Notes: generated from the sequence alone by a model not told the origin. Shown: positions 35,110-44,842, numbered from the stretch's first letter. The stretch is DNA of 64,000 nt from Mesorhizobium loti (GCF_002858745.1 NZ_PJRO01000008.1:248001-312000); one strand, 5' to 3'. Numbers and translations are program-made.

Positions 35110-35970
35110 TCAAGCGCCCTTCACCCTCACGGAGGGCGCTTTTCCTTTCACCGGCCGACTGCTGCCGGGAGCTGGCGGGGGTTCAATCAGTTTGCGGTAA
35201 AGGTGCCAGGTCGAATGACCGAGCACTGGCAGAACTACTGCCAGCCCAACCAGTAAAGGCAATGAGCCAGCGGCCAGGGCAACGGCTACGATGAGGCCCC
35301 AGAGCAGCAACGGCACGGGGTTCGTCATGACTGCGCGCGCCGAGGTCTCGATGGCGGCGTAGGCGCCGATGTCGCGATCGAGCAACAGCGGGAAGGCGAC
35401 GACCGTGGTGCTCAGAACAACAAGCGCAAACAGGAAGCCGATGAAGTTGCCGAGGATAATCAGCATCCAGCCACGCTTCGTGGTCAGAACGTCTCCGATG
35501 AAGCCGAACAATGATGCCGGCACAGCATCACCGTAGAGGCGGGCATAGAGCGCATGCGCGGTCAGCATCCAAGCCGCGAACAGCACCAGCAGCATGAGGC
35601 CGAGGACTGCGATTGCCGGCATGGCAGGCGATTTTCGAACGTCGAAGGCGTGACGCCATGACGTGTCGAGCTTCTGCTCGCGCCGGCGGCTGATCTCGTA
35701 AAGACCAAGCGCGGCGAGAGGGCCCAGAAGCGCGAAGCCAGTCATCAAGGGATAGACAAGCTGAAGCGCATTGCCCCCCGAGGACCAGGTAATCAACACA
35801 ACGCCGGCGACCGGATAGATCAGGCACAAGAAGACGTAATGTGAGGGTTTGTCCCAGAAATCGTCAAAACCCAGGCGAAGCGCGTCGAAAATGTCTGCGA
35901 CCGCTATCCGGCGTATGGCGGGATGTTCGACGCTACTGCCGGTGCCTGCGTAGACATGGAAAACTGCCAT
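35110..35970 (-). CDS. DUF2189 multi-span membrane protein
   Basis: The 286-residue protein begins MAVFHVYAGTGSSVEHPAIR and has about six membrane spans, with the DUF2189 pattern FDDFWDKPSHYVFLCLIYPV and GLYEISRRREQ. The function of the family is unknown; it occurs near respiratory oxidases in rhizobia. GGGAGGA at 35977-35983 sits six bases before the ATG at 35970 and decides this start over 35976. The gene is divergent from the cytochrome c gene and convergent with the YbaK gene, whose terminator overlaps its 3' end. Confidence 0.8.
   Translation of the reverse strand: MAVFHVYAGTGSSVEHPAIRRIAVADIFDALRLGFDDFWDKPSHYVFLCLIYPVAGVVLITWSSGGNALQLVYPLMTGFALLGPLAALGLYEISRRREQKLDTSWRHAFDVRKSPAMPAIAVLGLMLLVLFAAWMLTAHALYARLYGDAVPASLFGFIGDVLTTKRGWMLIILGNFIGFLFALVVLSTTVVAFPLLLDRDIGAYAAIETSARAVMTNPVPLLLWGLIVAVALAAGSLPLLVGLAVVLPVLGHSTWHLYRKLIEPPPAPGSSRPVKGKAPSVRVKGA
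35113..35147 (+). terminator. Rho-independent terminator after the YbaK gene
   Basis: The arms AGCGCCCT (35113-35120) and AGGGCGCT (35133-35140) form a hairpin followed by TTTTCCTTT. It directly follows the YbaK stop on the plus strand. It also lies within the last codons of the convergent DUF2189 gene. Confidence 0.65.
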
Positions 35971-36182
35971 GACCATTCCTCCCATACAGGGCTCGGTCGC
36001 GGCGTGCGATGCTGCCGTTTGGCGTGACTGGTCACGCGAAAACCGCGACCTGCATCGACAAGGATAATAGTATTTTTTTGGGACCTTGTCGCCCCAGACG
36101 ACGATTCCGCATATTGCATGGCGCTTTGCCACACGTGGCGGTAGTATCCACCCCGTCGATGGAGGGCGAGGAGGATAACGCC

Positions 36183-36581
36183 ATGAGCCTGACGACACGG
36201 TCCGTACCGGCCCTTCTTGCAGCTTCATTTGTCGCGGCCGCCCCGGCGATTGCTGCGGGCGATGCCGACGCGGGAAAGAAGACCTTCACCAGATGCATGA
36301 TCTGCCATGAAGCCGCGAACGACACGAACAAGATCGGCCCTTCGTTGCACGGTGTCATCGGCCGCAAGGCTGGTTCGCTGCCAAGCTTCGAAAGCAAATA
36401 TTCCGATGCGATGAAGAAGGCCGGCACGGATGGTCTGGTTTGGGATGAAACCAATATCGCAGCCTATATCAAGGCGCCGAAGGTAAAAGTGCCTGGCAAC
36501 AAGATGGCCTTTGCCGGTCTCCAGAACGATACCGACATCGCCAATGTGATCGCCTATCTGAAAGCTGCTGCTCAGCCGTAA
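36183..36581 (+). CDS. Small soluble cytochrome c
   Basis: The 132-residue protein has a signal peptide (ALLAASFVAAAPAIAAGDA), then the heme motif CMICH, and a distal Met in a region KVPGNKMAFAGL, as in cytochrome c2/c550. The size is that of a class I periplasmic electron carrier. GAGGAGG at 36168-36174 sits eight bases before the ATG, ruling out the longer frame start. As the oxidase operon at 29979-34511 is close, it may be the electron donor to CuA, which is inference. Confidence 0.88.
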   Translation: MSLTTRSVPALLAASFVAAAPAIAAGDADAGKKTFTRCMICHEAANDTNKIGPSLHGVIGRKAGSLPSFESKYSDAMKKAGTDGLVWDETNIAAYIKAPKVKVPGNKMAFAGLQNDTDIANVIAYLKAAAQP

Positions 36582-36969
36582 CACGGCAGAGAACAGGCGA
36601 TCGTGATCTGGTCATCACTGCGGCAGGTGGCCTCCCAGGCGAGGCCATGAAAAACTGGCGCGTCAAGGCGCCAACACTCTCGACTGTGAGTTCAGCTTCT
36701 CATGCTTCGAGATTGCCGCCAGCCGGGCTATCTCGACGAATTCATCATAACCTATTGATGTTAAATAATCTGGTTGGCCCGGTGGGTGCCTGCCACCCCA
36801 ACAAAATGGATGGTTTGGCGGATGGTTAGCCAACCCATATCCTTCGTGTGATCTCGTGTGGTCAGGCGAACCTAGAGACCGGCTGAAGCGATGACTTTTC
36901 CAATCCCCGTTGTTTTGTTCTGACGGCGGCGGGCCAAGAGCGCACTACGCTGATCCCATTCAAAAACAG
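36582..36969. other. Gene-free intergenic stretch
   Basis: This 388-base region lies downstream of both the cytochrome c gene and the convergent secreted protein gene. Its base composition is lower in GC than the flanks around 36720-36920. A short hairpin (GGCGCgtcaaGGCGCC at 36657) is seen. No supported reading frame, RNA gene or mobile element was found. Confidence 0.5.
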
Positions 36970-37473
36970 CTAGCTGCGGTTGAGATCAATCTGACTGACT
37001 ACAACGTTTTTTCCCGTCGCCGGATCCTTATCCGTAGTCGTCAAGCGCATCCGATTATCTGAGAGCTTTTCTAACCTAAGCTCCGCGGCACGGTCGCCAT
37101 TGACTTCTTTTGCCCAGCGAATGCCCAGGACCAATGCATTGTTTGCGCGTTTACCACGGAGACCGGCGGGGCCGGTTCGGGAACCGGTGTATACTCCCGT
37201 ATAGGTTTTACCATCGGTTTTAACGTCAGCGCCGATCGCTCGGGAAAATACGACATATCCGGTGCATTTGCCATTCAAAGAGAGCGACGTCTCAGTCGCA
37301 CGTGAGGCAAATTTGCAGTTGATTTTGACAGGCTGAGACCCGGTCTCGGTTTTGACCATGCCTTTTCCACCCCAACTCCCGCCCAGCGACTGGAGAAAGG
37401 CGGCGTCCGTGGCATGCGCAGGCCCTGCAAGACAAAGCATTCCCACTGCCAGCCAGCCAATGGATTTTGTCAT
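36970..37473 (-). CDS. Hypothetical secreted protein
   Basis: The 167-residue protein has a signal peptide (IGWLAVGMLCLAGPAHA) and a mature beta-rich domain starting TDAAFLQSLGGSWGGKGMVK, with a tail RMRLTTTDKDPATGKNVVVS. The pattern looks like a small lipocalin-like or DUF1579-type exported beta-barrel seen in rhizobia, but I do not recognise a named family. AGGAG ten bases upstream of the ATG (on the minus strand) supports the start. It is a lone gene, with gene-free stretches on both sides. Confidence 0.7.
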   Translation of the reverse strand: MTKSIGWLAVGMLCLAGPAHATDAAFLQSLGGSWGGKGMVKTETGSQPVKINCKFASRATETSLSLNGKCTGYVVFSRAIGADVKTDGKTYTGVYTGSRTGPAGLRGKRANNALVLGIRWAKEVNGDRAAELRLEKLSDNRMRLTTTDKDPATGKNVVVSQIDLNRS

Positions 37474-37938
37474 GATTGATACTCCTTTGAGTCAGCGGAG
37501 CTTCCGACATTTGAAACAGTCGCTCGAGCGGCCATGATGGGTGCCACCACCCACCGGGTTATGCTCGAAAACGGGGCGGATACCTTGTGGTTCCGCTATT
37601 TATGAGCTGCCGCATGGGGGAACCTGCACAGAGGCACGCGTTCGAGCGCGGCGGCTCGAGCGCCGCGCGCTGAAGCTGCGTCTGAACATGTCGAGGCGGT
37701 GCGAATAAGCCCGAACTGACGATCGCGGGTAAAGGTACAAAACAGCGCAGAAAAATTGGGGCCGAGGGCGCCGTGCTCGACGCTGTGGCATCGATTCGCG
37801 CGAGGCATCGCAGGTCCGGCTTGCGGTACAGGGAATGGATCGAGTCGTGCGCCTGGTGGCGCGCAAGCCACTGCTTGGCGAACCTGCCGGCGAATCCCGT
37901 GGCGAACCACCATCTAAGGCTTTGACAAACAAAGATAA
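37474..37938. other. Gene-free stretch next to the tRNA gene
   Basis: This 465-base, partly GC-rich region separates the secreted-protein gene from tRNA-Ile. Open frames here run through the tRNA and are not credible. No integrase, attachment-site duplicate or repeat copy is seen, so there is no sign of an island inserted at this tRNA. Confidence 0.5.
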
Positions 37939-38014
37939 TGGTGGGCCCGGAGGGACTCGAACCCCCAACCAAGCGGTTATGAGCCGCCGGCTCTAACCAT
38001 TGAGCTACAGGCCC
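37939..38014 (-). tRNA. tRNA-Ile (CAT anticodon, lysidine type)
   Basis: The 76-base gene folds into a full cloverleaf: acceptor GGGCCTG pairing with CGGGCCC, D arm GCTC/GAGC, anticodon loop CTCATAA with anticodon CAT, T arm with GGTTCGAGTCC, and encoded CCA. CAT could mean initiator Met, elongator Met or Ile2. The first base pair is G-C, so it is not the initiator. The arm and variable region GGCGGCTCATAACCGCTTGG match known tRNA-Ile2 (for example E. coli ileX), whose C34 is changed to lysidine by TilS to read AUA. Confidence 0.92.
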
Positions 38015-38145
38015 CACGCCGGCTGGATAGTGTTTTTCCTGTCCCCACACAAGGCTTTACGAGCACTCTCGCCAACATCGCCCAAATCAATCCATATTCG
38101 GCGCCTAATCGGGCCATCGCCACTGGCGAACAACGGAGTTTTTCA

Positions 38146-38856
38146 ATGACCAGAGCCTTTTTGCCCCTAGCCCTTGCCGCCGCCGTCGCAATGCCAGCGA
38201 TCGCCAGCGCAGCCGAAGCCCCGCAGCAGCCGCGCATCATCGTGTCCGGTGAAGGTGAGGCCACCGTCGCGCCCGATCTCGCGCTTCTGTCGCTCAGCGT
38301 CATGCGCGAAGCCAAGACCGCGCGCGAAGCGCTCAACGCCAACAACGACGCCATGGCTGCGGTGATTGCCGCGATGAAGGCAGCAGGCATCGCCGAACGC
38401 GACCTGCAGACGGCGGGCATCCAGATCAACCCACGCTACAACTACACCAACAAGCCCGACGGCAACCAGGAGGCGGAACTGGTCGCCTACCAGGTCACCA
38501 ACACGCTGTCGTTGCGCGTGCGCGACATCTCGAAGACAGGCGAGATCCTCGACAAGGCGGTGTCGCTGGGCGTCAACCAGGGCGGCGGCATTTCCTTCAC
38601 CAATGAGAACCCGGCCGCCGTCGTCACCGAGGCGCGCAAGAAGGCGGTGGCCGATGCCATAGCCAAGGCCAAGACACTGGCCGAAGCGGCCGGTGTCAGC
38701 GTTGGCAAGGTTGTGGAAATCACCGACCAGAGCTATGCGCCCCCGCCCATGCCGATGAACGCCAAGGCTTATGACGCCGCCGGTGCTTCCGTGCCCGTTC
38801 AGGCCGGCGAAAACGCCTACAAGGTGGTGGTCAACGTCACCTTCGAACTGAAGTGA
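38146..38856 (+). CDS. SIMPL (DUF541) periplasmic protein
   Basis: The 236-residue protein has a signal peptide (FLPLALAAAVAMPAIASA) and the SIMPL/DUF541 domain, starting IIVSGEGEATVAPDLALLSL, with LQTAGIQINPRYNY and ARKKAVADAIAKAKTLAEAA. The E. coli homologue YggE limits oxidative damage; the molecular role is uncertain. The family forms ring-shaped oligomers in some bacteria. A strong terminator follows at 38909. It stands alone between the tRNA and a convergent small secreted gene. Confidence 0.88.
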   Translation: MTRAFLPLALAAAVAMPAIASAAEAPQQPRIIVSGEGEATVAPDLALLSLSVMREAKTAREALNANNDAMAAVIAAMKAAGIAERDLQTAGIQINPRYNYTNKPDGNQEAELVAYQVTNTLSLRVRDISKTGEILDKAVSLGVNQGGGISFTNENPAAVVTEARKKAVADAIAKAKTLAEAAGVSVGKVVEITDQSYAPPPMPMNAKAYDAAGASVPVQAGENAYKVVVNVTFELK

Positions 38857-38908
38857 TGGTGTGCGGGGAGCCGGGTACCCGGTTCCCCGCCCTGCCGGCA
38901 TCAGACAG

Positions 38909-38945
38909 AAAACCCCGGCGGATCGCTCCGCCGGGGTTTTCTTTT
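38909..38945 (+). terminator. Rho-independent terminator
   Basis: The sequence AAAACCCCGGCGGA-TCGC-TCCGCCGGGG followed by TTTTCTTTT gives a perfect GC-rich stem and a T-run, just after the SIMPL gene. As A-runs flank the other side, it can also serve the convergent gene at 38965. Confidence 0.88.
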
Positions 38946-38964
38946 ATGCAGCGTTGGCTGTGGC

Positions 38965-39345
38965 TTAGCGGTAAAGCACCGGGCAGCCACGCTCGCGGCC
39001 GAACACGACCATGGTGCGCTCGCCGTCCTGGCGGCCGGCGACCTTGATTACGCGGCGGTTGACGTCGACGATGCGGGCCCGCCAGATGCCCATGCGCTCG
39101 GCCTTGTTCAGCGCCCATTCCGGCGAGCAGCCGGGGCGATCGCGGTCCCAGCCACGGTCGCGGCGATCCCAACGATCCCGGCGCCAGTCGCGGTGGTCAC
39201 GGTCGCCGGCATAGACGCCGAAGCGCGGCTCGCCGCTGCCGAGGTTGAGATAAATGCCGTCAGCCTGTGCGGTGGCAGGAACGGCGGCGAGAGCGCCAAA
39301 AGCGACGAAAGCCGAAAGCGCGGCAGCTTTGATCTTGGTCAGCAT
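38965..39345 (-). CDS. Small secreted Asp/Arg-rich protein
   Basis: The 126-residue protein has a signal peptide (IKAAALSAFVAFGALAAVPA, then TAQA) and a charged repeat region RDHRDWRRDRWDRRDRGWDR in the middle, followed by a conserved-looking end with CSPEWALNKAERMGIWRARI and a second cysteine. The two cysteines could form a disulfide. Many rhizobia have such proteins of unknown role. AAGGAGAA lies before the ATG at 39345. It is convergent with the SIMPL gene. Confidence 0.72.
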   Translation of the reverse strand: MLTKIKAAALSAFVAFGALAAVPATAQADGIYLNLGSGEPRFGVYAGDRDHRDWRRDRWDRRDRGWDRDRPGCSPEWALNKAERMGIWRARIVDVNRRVIKVAGRQDGERTMVVFGRERGCPVLYR

Positions 39346-39540
39346 GATCTTCTCCTTGTGGAAGCGTGTTTGCTTTGAACCCTGTTCGCCGAAGCGATGA
39401 TGCAAACATAGTGAAGCTTGGCTGAACCGAACGGGAACCGTCCGTTCATGCGAGGTTCATTTCGCCGATGGCCATAGTCGGGCATGGAAAATGAACGGCG
39501 GCGTTGCCGCGCGCATGCTTATTCGACGACACGCCCTGCT

Positions 39541-39999
39541 TCAGGGTTCTTCGTCGAGCACATAGTCGAAATAGTCTTCAGGTTCGGCCAGATCGGTCTC
39601 GCTGGCGCGCACGCGCCCGCGCATCGAAACACCGGCCTCATGCACCGTGTCGGCACTGCCGGAAACCAGCCGGTGCCACCAGTAAAGGTCGTGCCCCTCA
39701 GCGACGAGCCGATAGGCGCAAGTCGACGGCAGCCAGCTGATGGTGCGCACATTCTGCGGCGTGAGCCCGACACAGTCGGGCACCTTGGCCAGGCGGTTGG
39801 CATAGTCGTGGCAGCGGCAGGTGCCGGCGTCGAACAGACGGCAGGCGACACTCGTCCAGTAGATTTCGCCGGTATCTTCGTCCTCGAGCTTCGACATGCA
39901 GCATTTGCCGCAGCCGTCGCACAGCGATTCCCATTCCGCCGGAGACATCTCCTCCAGCGTCTTGACCTTCCAAAACGGTTCGCTTTCCATTCGGCGCAT
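39541..39999 (-). CDS. YcgN family (UPF0260) cysteine-cluster protein
   Basis: The 152-residue protein carries the family's cysteine cluster CDGCGKCCMSKLED near residue 27, further cysteines in VACRLFDAGTCRCHDY, and the block TISWLPSTCAYRLVAEG. The cluster suggests metal or Fe-S binding; the precise function is unknown. The start may instead be the ATG at 39990, three codons later. A frame on another register (to 40076) is a shadow. Confidence 0.87.
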   Translation of the reverse strand: MRRMESEPFWKVKTLEEMSPAEWESLCDGCGKCCMSKLEDEDTGEIYWTSVACRLFDAGTCRCHDYANRLAKVPDCVGLTPQNVRTISWLPSTCAYRLVAEGHDLYWWHRLVSGSADTVHEAGVSMRGRVRASETDLAEPEDYFDYVLDEEP

Positions 40000-40148
40000 G
40001 TGGCGCGCCGTGGGCTCAACGTCAAGCGTATCTGGCCAGCGTCATCAAAACGCCCGCTCGATACCCCTATTCTCACCGCTGCGCCTCTTGCCGGTTTAAC
40101 CCACCGCGCATACGGGCCTCAGCAGCGTCCCCGCAAAGGAGATTCGAT

Positions 40149-42332
40149 ATGAAACGCCACCAACGGATTCTGACCGGAACCGCGTTCGGCCTGCTGATGG
40201 CCTCGACACCGCTCGCTGCCATGCCATTCAAGAACGACCCGGCAGTGCGCGTCCCATCCCCGCTGATCCTGGCGCAGGCAGAAGGTGACGGTTCAGCCGA
40301 GAGCGGCCAGCCGCCGGTGGAACAGGCTGCTCCGGAGCCGCAGCCTGAACCGGCTGCCGCACCTGAACCTGTGGCGGCCCCGGAACCTGCGCCAGTGATC
40401 GAACAGGCCCCAGCCCCGGAGCCACAGCCCGAGCCGGTTGCTGCGCCCGAACCCGTGGCTGCGCCGGAACCCGCACCAGCAGTCGAACAGGCTCCCGCCC
40501 CGGAACCAACTCCGATACAGGCACAGCAGGAACCAGCGACGGAGCCGCTTGCCGAGCCCGAACAGCCGCGCAAGAAGCGCAAGCAGAGCGAAGAGCAGGC
40601 CGAACCCGCGCCGGCAGAGCAACCCGCGCCCGCCGAAGCCGCTCCTGCTCAGCAGGAGGCTCCACCCGCGGAGCCAGAGCAGCCACGCAAGAAGCACAAG
40701 AAGGAGCAGGCCGAGCCCGCAGCCGAGCAGCCCGCGCCGGCCGAAAAGGCGCCGGAAGCCAAACCTGCCGAGCCCGAGCAAAAACCCGCGGAGCCGGAGC
40801 AGAAGCCGGCTGAAAAGAAGCCCGCCAAGGAAGAACCCGCAGCCAAGCCTGCGGAAGAGCCAACCCAGGCGAAACCAGCCGAGAAGCCGGCCGAACCGGA
40901 GGCAAAGCCTACCGACAAGCCAGCTGACAAGCCGGCAGAACAGCCGGCGCAAAGCGGCGAAAAGCCCGCGGCCGAGCAAGCGAAGCCTGTGGAACCCGCG
41001 CAGGGTGGCGAGAAGCCGGCTACCGGAGAGCAGAAACCTGCCGGTCAGGGTGACACGTCCACCAAGCCAGCCGGTGAGCCCCAGCCTAGCGAACAGCCGA
41101 AACCTGGCGAGCCGGCACAAGGCGGCCAGCAGCCTGCAACCGGCGAGCAGAAGCCGGCGGGACAGCAGACCGACGCGCCGGCCAACCCCAATGCCGCACC
41201 GATCTTCGACAGCCAGAAGGACGCCCAGCGTCCGGTCGAGGGCCAGAAGGGAGACACGGCCCAGCCGCAACAGCCCGGCCAGGCCGAACAGCCGGCGACA
41301 CAGCCTGCCCAACCGGTACAGCAACCGGCCGAAAAGACACCACCACCAATCGATGACAAGGCTGCGCAAGTGACGATCCAGCCTGAGAAGATCGCACCGG
41401 TAACGGAAGAGAAAGGCACTCGGCTAGAACGCGCACCGGATTTCGACGTACGCCGGCGCCCGCGTCCGGAAGGGGCCGATATCGTCAAGAACTACGGTGA
41501 CCGCACGATCATCCAGTTCAACAACCAGATCATCGTCGAAAGCAACGACCGTCCCCGCATCACCCGCGACGCGCAGGAGGTCTACTATGAGGACCTGCCG
41601 CGCGGCCGCACCCGCGAGACGATCGTGCGCGACAACGGCAACCAGATCATCACCGTCCGCAACCGCAATGGCGACATCATCAGACGCTCGCGCATCACGC
41701 CGGACGGGCACGAATATGTTCTGAGCTACGTCGACGAGCGTTACTACGAGGACATCGACGAATGGCGTGATCCGGGCGACGACCTGCCGCCGATCTACAT
41801 CGACATTCCGCGCCAGGAATACATCCTGGAATCGGAATATGTCCGCAGCCCCGACGACTATTATGTCTTCCTGGAACGGCCGCCGGTGGAGAAGGTCAAG
41901 CGCCTCTATTCGATCGACGAGGTCAAGCGCTCGGCACGTGTGCGCGATATCGCCCGCCGCATCGATCTCGACACGCTAAACTTCGAATTTGGTTCTGCCA
42001 CCATTCCCGAAAACGAGGTCGAGAAACTACAGGGCGTGGCGGACGCCATGCAGAAGCTGCTCGCCAAGAACCCGGCCGAGACCTTCCTGATCGAAGGTCA
42101 CACCGACGCCGTCGGCTCGGATGTCGCCAATCTGGCGCTCTCCGACCGCCGCGCCGAGGCGGTGGCAAACGCGCTCAGCAGCGTCTTCGACGTCCCGCCG
42201 GAGAACCTGAGCACGCAGGGCTACGGCGAACGCTACCTCAAGGTGAAAACGCAGAAGCCGGAACGCGAGAACCGGCGTGTCGCCATCCGTCGCATCACCC
42301 CGCTGGTAGCGCCGGTGGCCAGCGCAAAGTAG
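40149..42332 (+). CDS. OmpA-family protein with a very long Pro/Ala/Glu/Lys-rich region
   Basis: The 727-residue protein has a signal peptide (GTAFGLLMASTPLAA), then about 370 residues of low-complexity sequence built from P-A-E, A-P-E-P and K-P-A-E units (residues ~45-415). A folded segment follows with repeated YYED motifs, and a C-terminal OmpA domain (FLIEGHTDAVGSDVANLALS, then RENRRVAIRR). The long stiff linker could span the periplasm between membrane and wall. AAAGGAG lies eight bases before the ATG. Similar OmpA proteins are common in Rhizobiales, but the linker length is striking. Other frames of the repeats are shadows. Confidence 0.86.
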   Translation: MKRHQRILTGTAFGLLMASTPLAAMPFKNDPAVRVPSPLILAQAEGDGSAESGQPPVEQAAPEPQPEPAAAPEPVAAPEPAPVIEQAPAPEPQPEPVAAPEPVAAPEPAPAVEQAPAPEPTPIQAQQEPATEPLAEPEQPRKKRKQSEEQAEPAPAEQPAPAEAAPAQQEAPPAEPEQPRKKHKKEQAEPAAEQPAPAEKAPEAKPAEPEQKPAEPEQKPAEKKPAKEEPAAKPAEEPTQAKPAEKPAEPEAKPTDKPADKPAEQPAQSGEKPAAEQAKPVEPAQGGEKPATGEQKPAGQGDTSTKPAGEPQPSEQPKPGEPAQGGQQPATGEQKPAGQQTDAPANPNAAPIFDSQKDAQRPVEGQKGDTAQPQQPGQAEQPATQPAQPVQQPAEKTPPPIDDKAAQVTIQPEKIAPVTEEKGTRLERAPDFDVRRRPRPEGADIVKNYGDRTIIQFNNQIIVESNDRPRITRDAQEVYYEDLPRGRTRETIVRDNGNQIITVRNRNGDIIRRSRITPDGHEYVLSYVDERYYEDIDEWRDPGDDLPPIYIDIPRQEYILESEYVRSPDDYYVFLERPPVEKVKRLYSIDEVKRSARVRDIARRIDLDTLNFEFGSATIPENEVEKLQGVADAMQKLLAKNPAETFLIEGHTDAVGSDVANLALSDRRAEAVANALSSVFDVPPENLSTQGYGERYLKVKTQKPERENRRVAIRRITPLVAPVASAK

Positions 42333-42345
42333 GCGGCTCGTCCAA

Positions 42346-42450
42346 TAGAGCAGTTCACCGTTTTCGCGGAACGGTGAGCTGCTCCATCTCCTTGTTTGAA
42401 GCGATCCCCCGGTCGGAAAACCGCTGCACACTTTTCCTGGAATTGCTCTA
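42346..42450 (+). repeat. Dispersed ~100-bp repeat, copy C (diverged)
   Basis: The copy starts TAGAGCAGTTCACCG with a hairpin to CGGTGAGCTGCTC, then GGTCGGAAAACCGCTGCACA and the end CTTTTCCTGGAATTGCTCTA. The hairpin arms differ from other copies but keep their pairing, so the structure is conserved by compensating changes. It starts fourteen bases after the OmpA gene stop. Confidence 0.8.
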
Positions 42451-42464
42451 CGGCATTGATTCGC

Positions 42465-42568
42465 CACATTGCGAGTCCCAAATATTACTTGGGTTCCCTG
42501 CCCCGTCCCGTCCTGAACGGGACGTCAAGAGGCCCGGCCGGCTTACTCCACCGACCGGGTCTTTTGTT
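42465..42568 (+). ncRNA. Three-hairpin leader or small RNA candidate before the YqhA gene
   Basis: Three consecutive hairpins are visible: CCCAA/TTGGG around 42478, CGTCCCGT-cctga-ACGGGACG at 42505-42525, and a GC-rich stem of GGCCCGGCCGG with CCGACCGGGTC at 42531-42561 followed by TTTTG. The last resembles a terminator about 75 bases before the ATG of the YqhA gene. It could be a small RNA ended by its own terminator or an attenuating leader. I do not recognise a known RNA family. Confidence 0.4.
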
Positions 42569-42641
42569 AGAGCATTTCGCGTCTTGCCAAGACCGCGCCC
42601 CGCTCACTAAAAAACGCCGACTGGAAACACGGACGCATCTT

Positions 42642-43163
42642 ATGAAACGCCTCGAACTCGCCATCGAATCCATCATCCTGGCCTCGCGCTGGCTGCTGGT
42701 TGTCTTCTATCTCGGGCTCGGCCTGGCGCTCGCCATCTATGCGCTCTCCTTCGCCAAGAAGCTGTACGAATTCGTGACCACCGTGATGGTGCTGGGCGAC
42801 ACCGACACCATCCTGAAGATCCTCGGCCTGATTGACGCTGCGCTCGTCGCCTCGCTGGTGGTGATGGTCATCATCTCCGGCTACGAAAACTTCGTCAGCC
42901 GTTTCGACGAACATGATGGCAAGGTGCACTGGCTGGGCACGATCGATGTCGGTTCGCTGAAGGTCAAGGTCGCTTCGACCATCGTCGCGATCTCGTCGAT
43001 CCACCTGCTGCAGGTGTTCCTCAACTCGTCGTCCTACTCGACCGAGCAGTTGATGTGGCTGACCATCATCCACCTCACCTTCGTGGTGTCGGCACTGATG
43101 CTGGCCTATATCGACAGGCTGATGGGACACGGAAAAGGCGACAAGAGCGGTTCGCCGGACTGA
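42642..43163 (+). CDS. YqhA family (UPF0114) membrane protein
   Basis: The 173-residue protein has four membrane spans, with the family pattern ESIILASRWLLVVFYLGLGL at the N terminus, GLIDAALVASLVVMVIISGY and YENFVSR in the middle, and STIVAISSIHLLQVF later. The function of UPF0114 is unknown. The ATG at 42642 matches the usual family start; the longer frame translates the repeat and hairpin leader. It is flanked by repeat copies C and D. Confidence 0.88.
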   Translation: MKRLELAIESIILASRWLLVVFYLGLGLALAIYALSFAKKLYEFVTTVMVLGDTDTILKILGLIDAALVASLVVMVIISGYENFVSRFDEHDGKVHWLGTIDVGSLKVKVASTIVAISSIHLLQVFLNSSSYSTEQLMWLTIIHLTFVVSALMLAYIDRLMGHGKGDKSGSPD

Positions 43164-43190
43164 TCTCTCGCCAAACCGCTGAACGGCCTC

Positions 43191-43281
43191 AGAGCAATTC
43201 CAGGAAAAGTGCGTAGCGGTTTTCCGTCCGGAATTGCGTGAAAACAAGGAGTTAGAGCGTTTCCGTTAAAACGGAAACGCT

Positions 43282-43284
<3 letters not shown>
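43191..43284 (-). repeat. Dispersed ~100-bp repeat, copy D
   Basis: On the minus strand the copy reads TAGAGCGTTTCCG-ttttaa-CGGAAACGCTCTA, then TCACGCAATTCCGGACGGAA and AAACCGCTACGCACTTTTCC, ending CTGGAATTGCTCT. It is the most regular copy. Its first three bases are the TAG stop codon of the SDR gene (43282-43284). It also lies after the YqhA gene, between convergent genes. Confidence 0.85.
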
Positions 43285-44148
<864 letters not shown>

Positions 44149-44246
44149 GCCATCGACCTCCCTGCAGCGACGGGCGATCCTTGCCCGGCTCATGCAGAGA
44201 TGCAAGGCACGAAAATCCTGATCGATGATGACGCTGGGGAGGGTCG

Positions 44247-44834
44247 CTAGACCAGCACCAGGCCCTGCCGCATGGCGATCGCAATCGCGTCGGTGCGGTT
44301 GGCAGCGCCGAGCTTGGTCAGGATCGCCGCGACATGGAACTTGGCAGTGTGCACGGAAATGTCCAGCCTACGGGCGATCACCTTGTTGGGCGCGCCTTCC
44401 GCCAGCAGGGCCAGCACCTCTGCCTCGCGCGGCGACAGCGACGGTCGCGCCACAGCCTCGTTGTCGTTGGGATGATCGCCTGCCTCCATTGAGAAACCGG
44501 CGACATCCAAGGCCTCTGCGTCACGCACGGCGTGGTATCCGGCCGCCGCCAGCCGCGCCGCGGCAGCAATCAGCCCGTCCTCGGCATTCGGCGGCAGAAC
44601 GGCAAAGACACGGCCTGCACTGCCGTCGACGGCGGCAACAGGACGGGACGACAAGAGCACCAAAGGCACGTCCACGTGAAGGGCGACGTTGTCGACGATG
44701 GCCACGTCGACAGCCGTCACGCTACCTGCCGGCACGGGCGCGAAATCCTCTCCGGCAGCCAGCGACGCCGACAGCCGTTCGGCCCGCCCGGCATCGCCGA
44801 GCGCGATGAGCACTGTCAGTCGTGTGCCTGCCAT
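44247..44834 (-). CDS. LuxR-family response regulator with degenerate receiver
   Basis: The 195-residue protein ends in a LuxR-type DNA-binding domain (LSPREAEVLALLAEGAPNKV, then HTAKFHVAAILTKLGAANRT). The N-terminal half looks like a receiver domain, but the acidic pair at its start is missing (LIALGDAG) and the region of the phosphate acceptor is weak (VDVAIVDN). So it may not be phosphorylated. The ATG at 44834 begins eight bases after the end of the protease-like gene, so they likely form an operon. GAGAGGA precedes the ATG. Confidence 0.82.
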   Translation of the reverse strand: MAGTRLTVLIALGDAGRAERLSASLAAGEDFAPVPAGSVTAVDVAIVDNVALHVDVPLVLLSSRPVAAVDGSAGRVFAVLPPNAEDGLIAAAARLAAAGYHAVRDAEALDVAGFSMEAGDHPNDNEAVARPSLSPREAEVLALLAEGAPNKVIARRLDISVHTAKFHVAAILTKLGAANRTDAIAIAMRQGLVLV

Positions 44835-44842
44835 CGATCCTC

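Noticed and set aside
37474..38014. Possible genomic-island junction at the tRNA
   Set aside because: No integrase, no duplicated tRNA end and no composition break were seen around the gene.
37559..38050. 163-residue open frame across the tRNA
   Set aside because: It translates tRNA-Ile on the same strand (the typical VAQWLEPAAHNRLVGGSSPS artefact).
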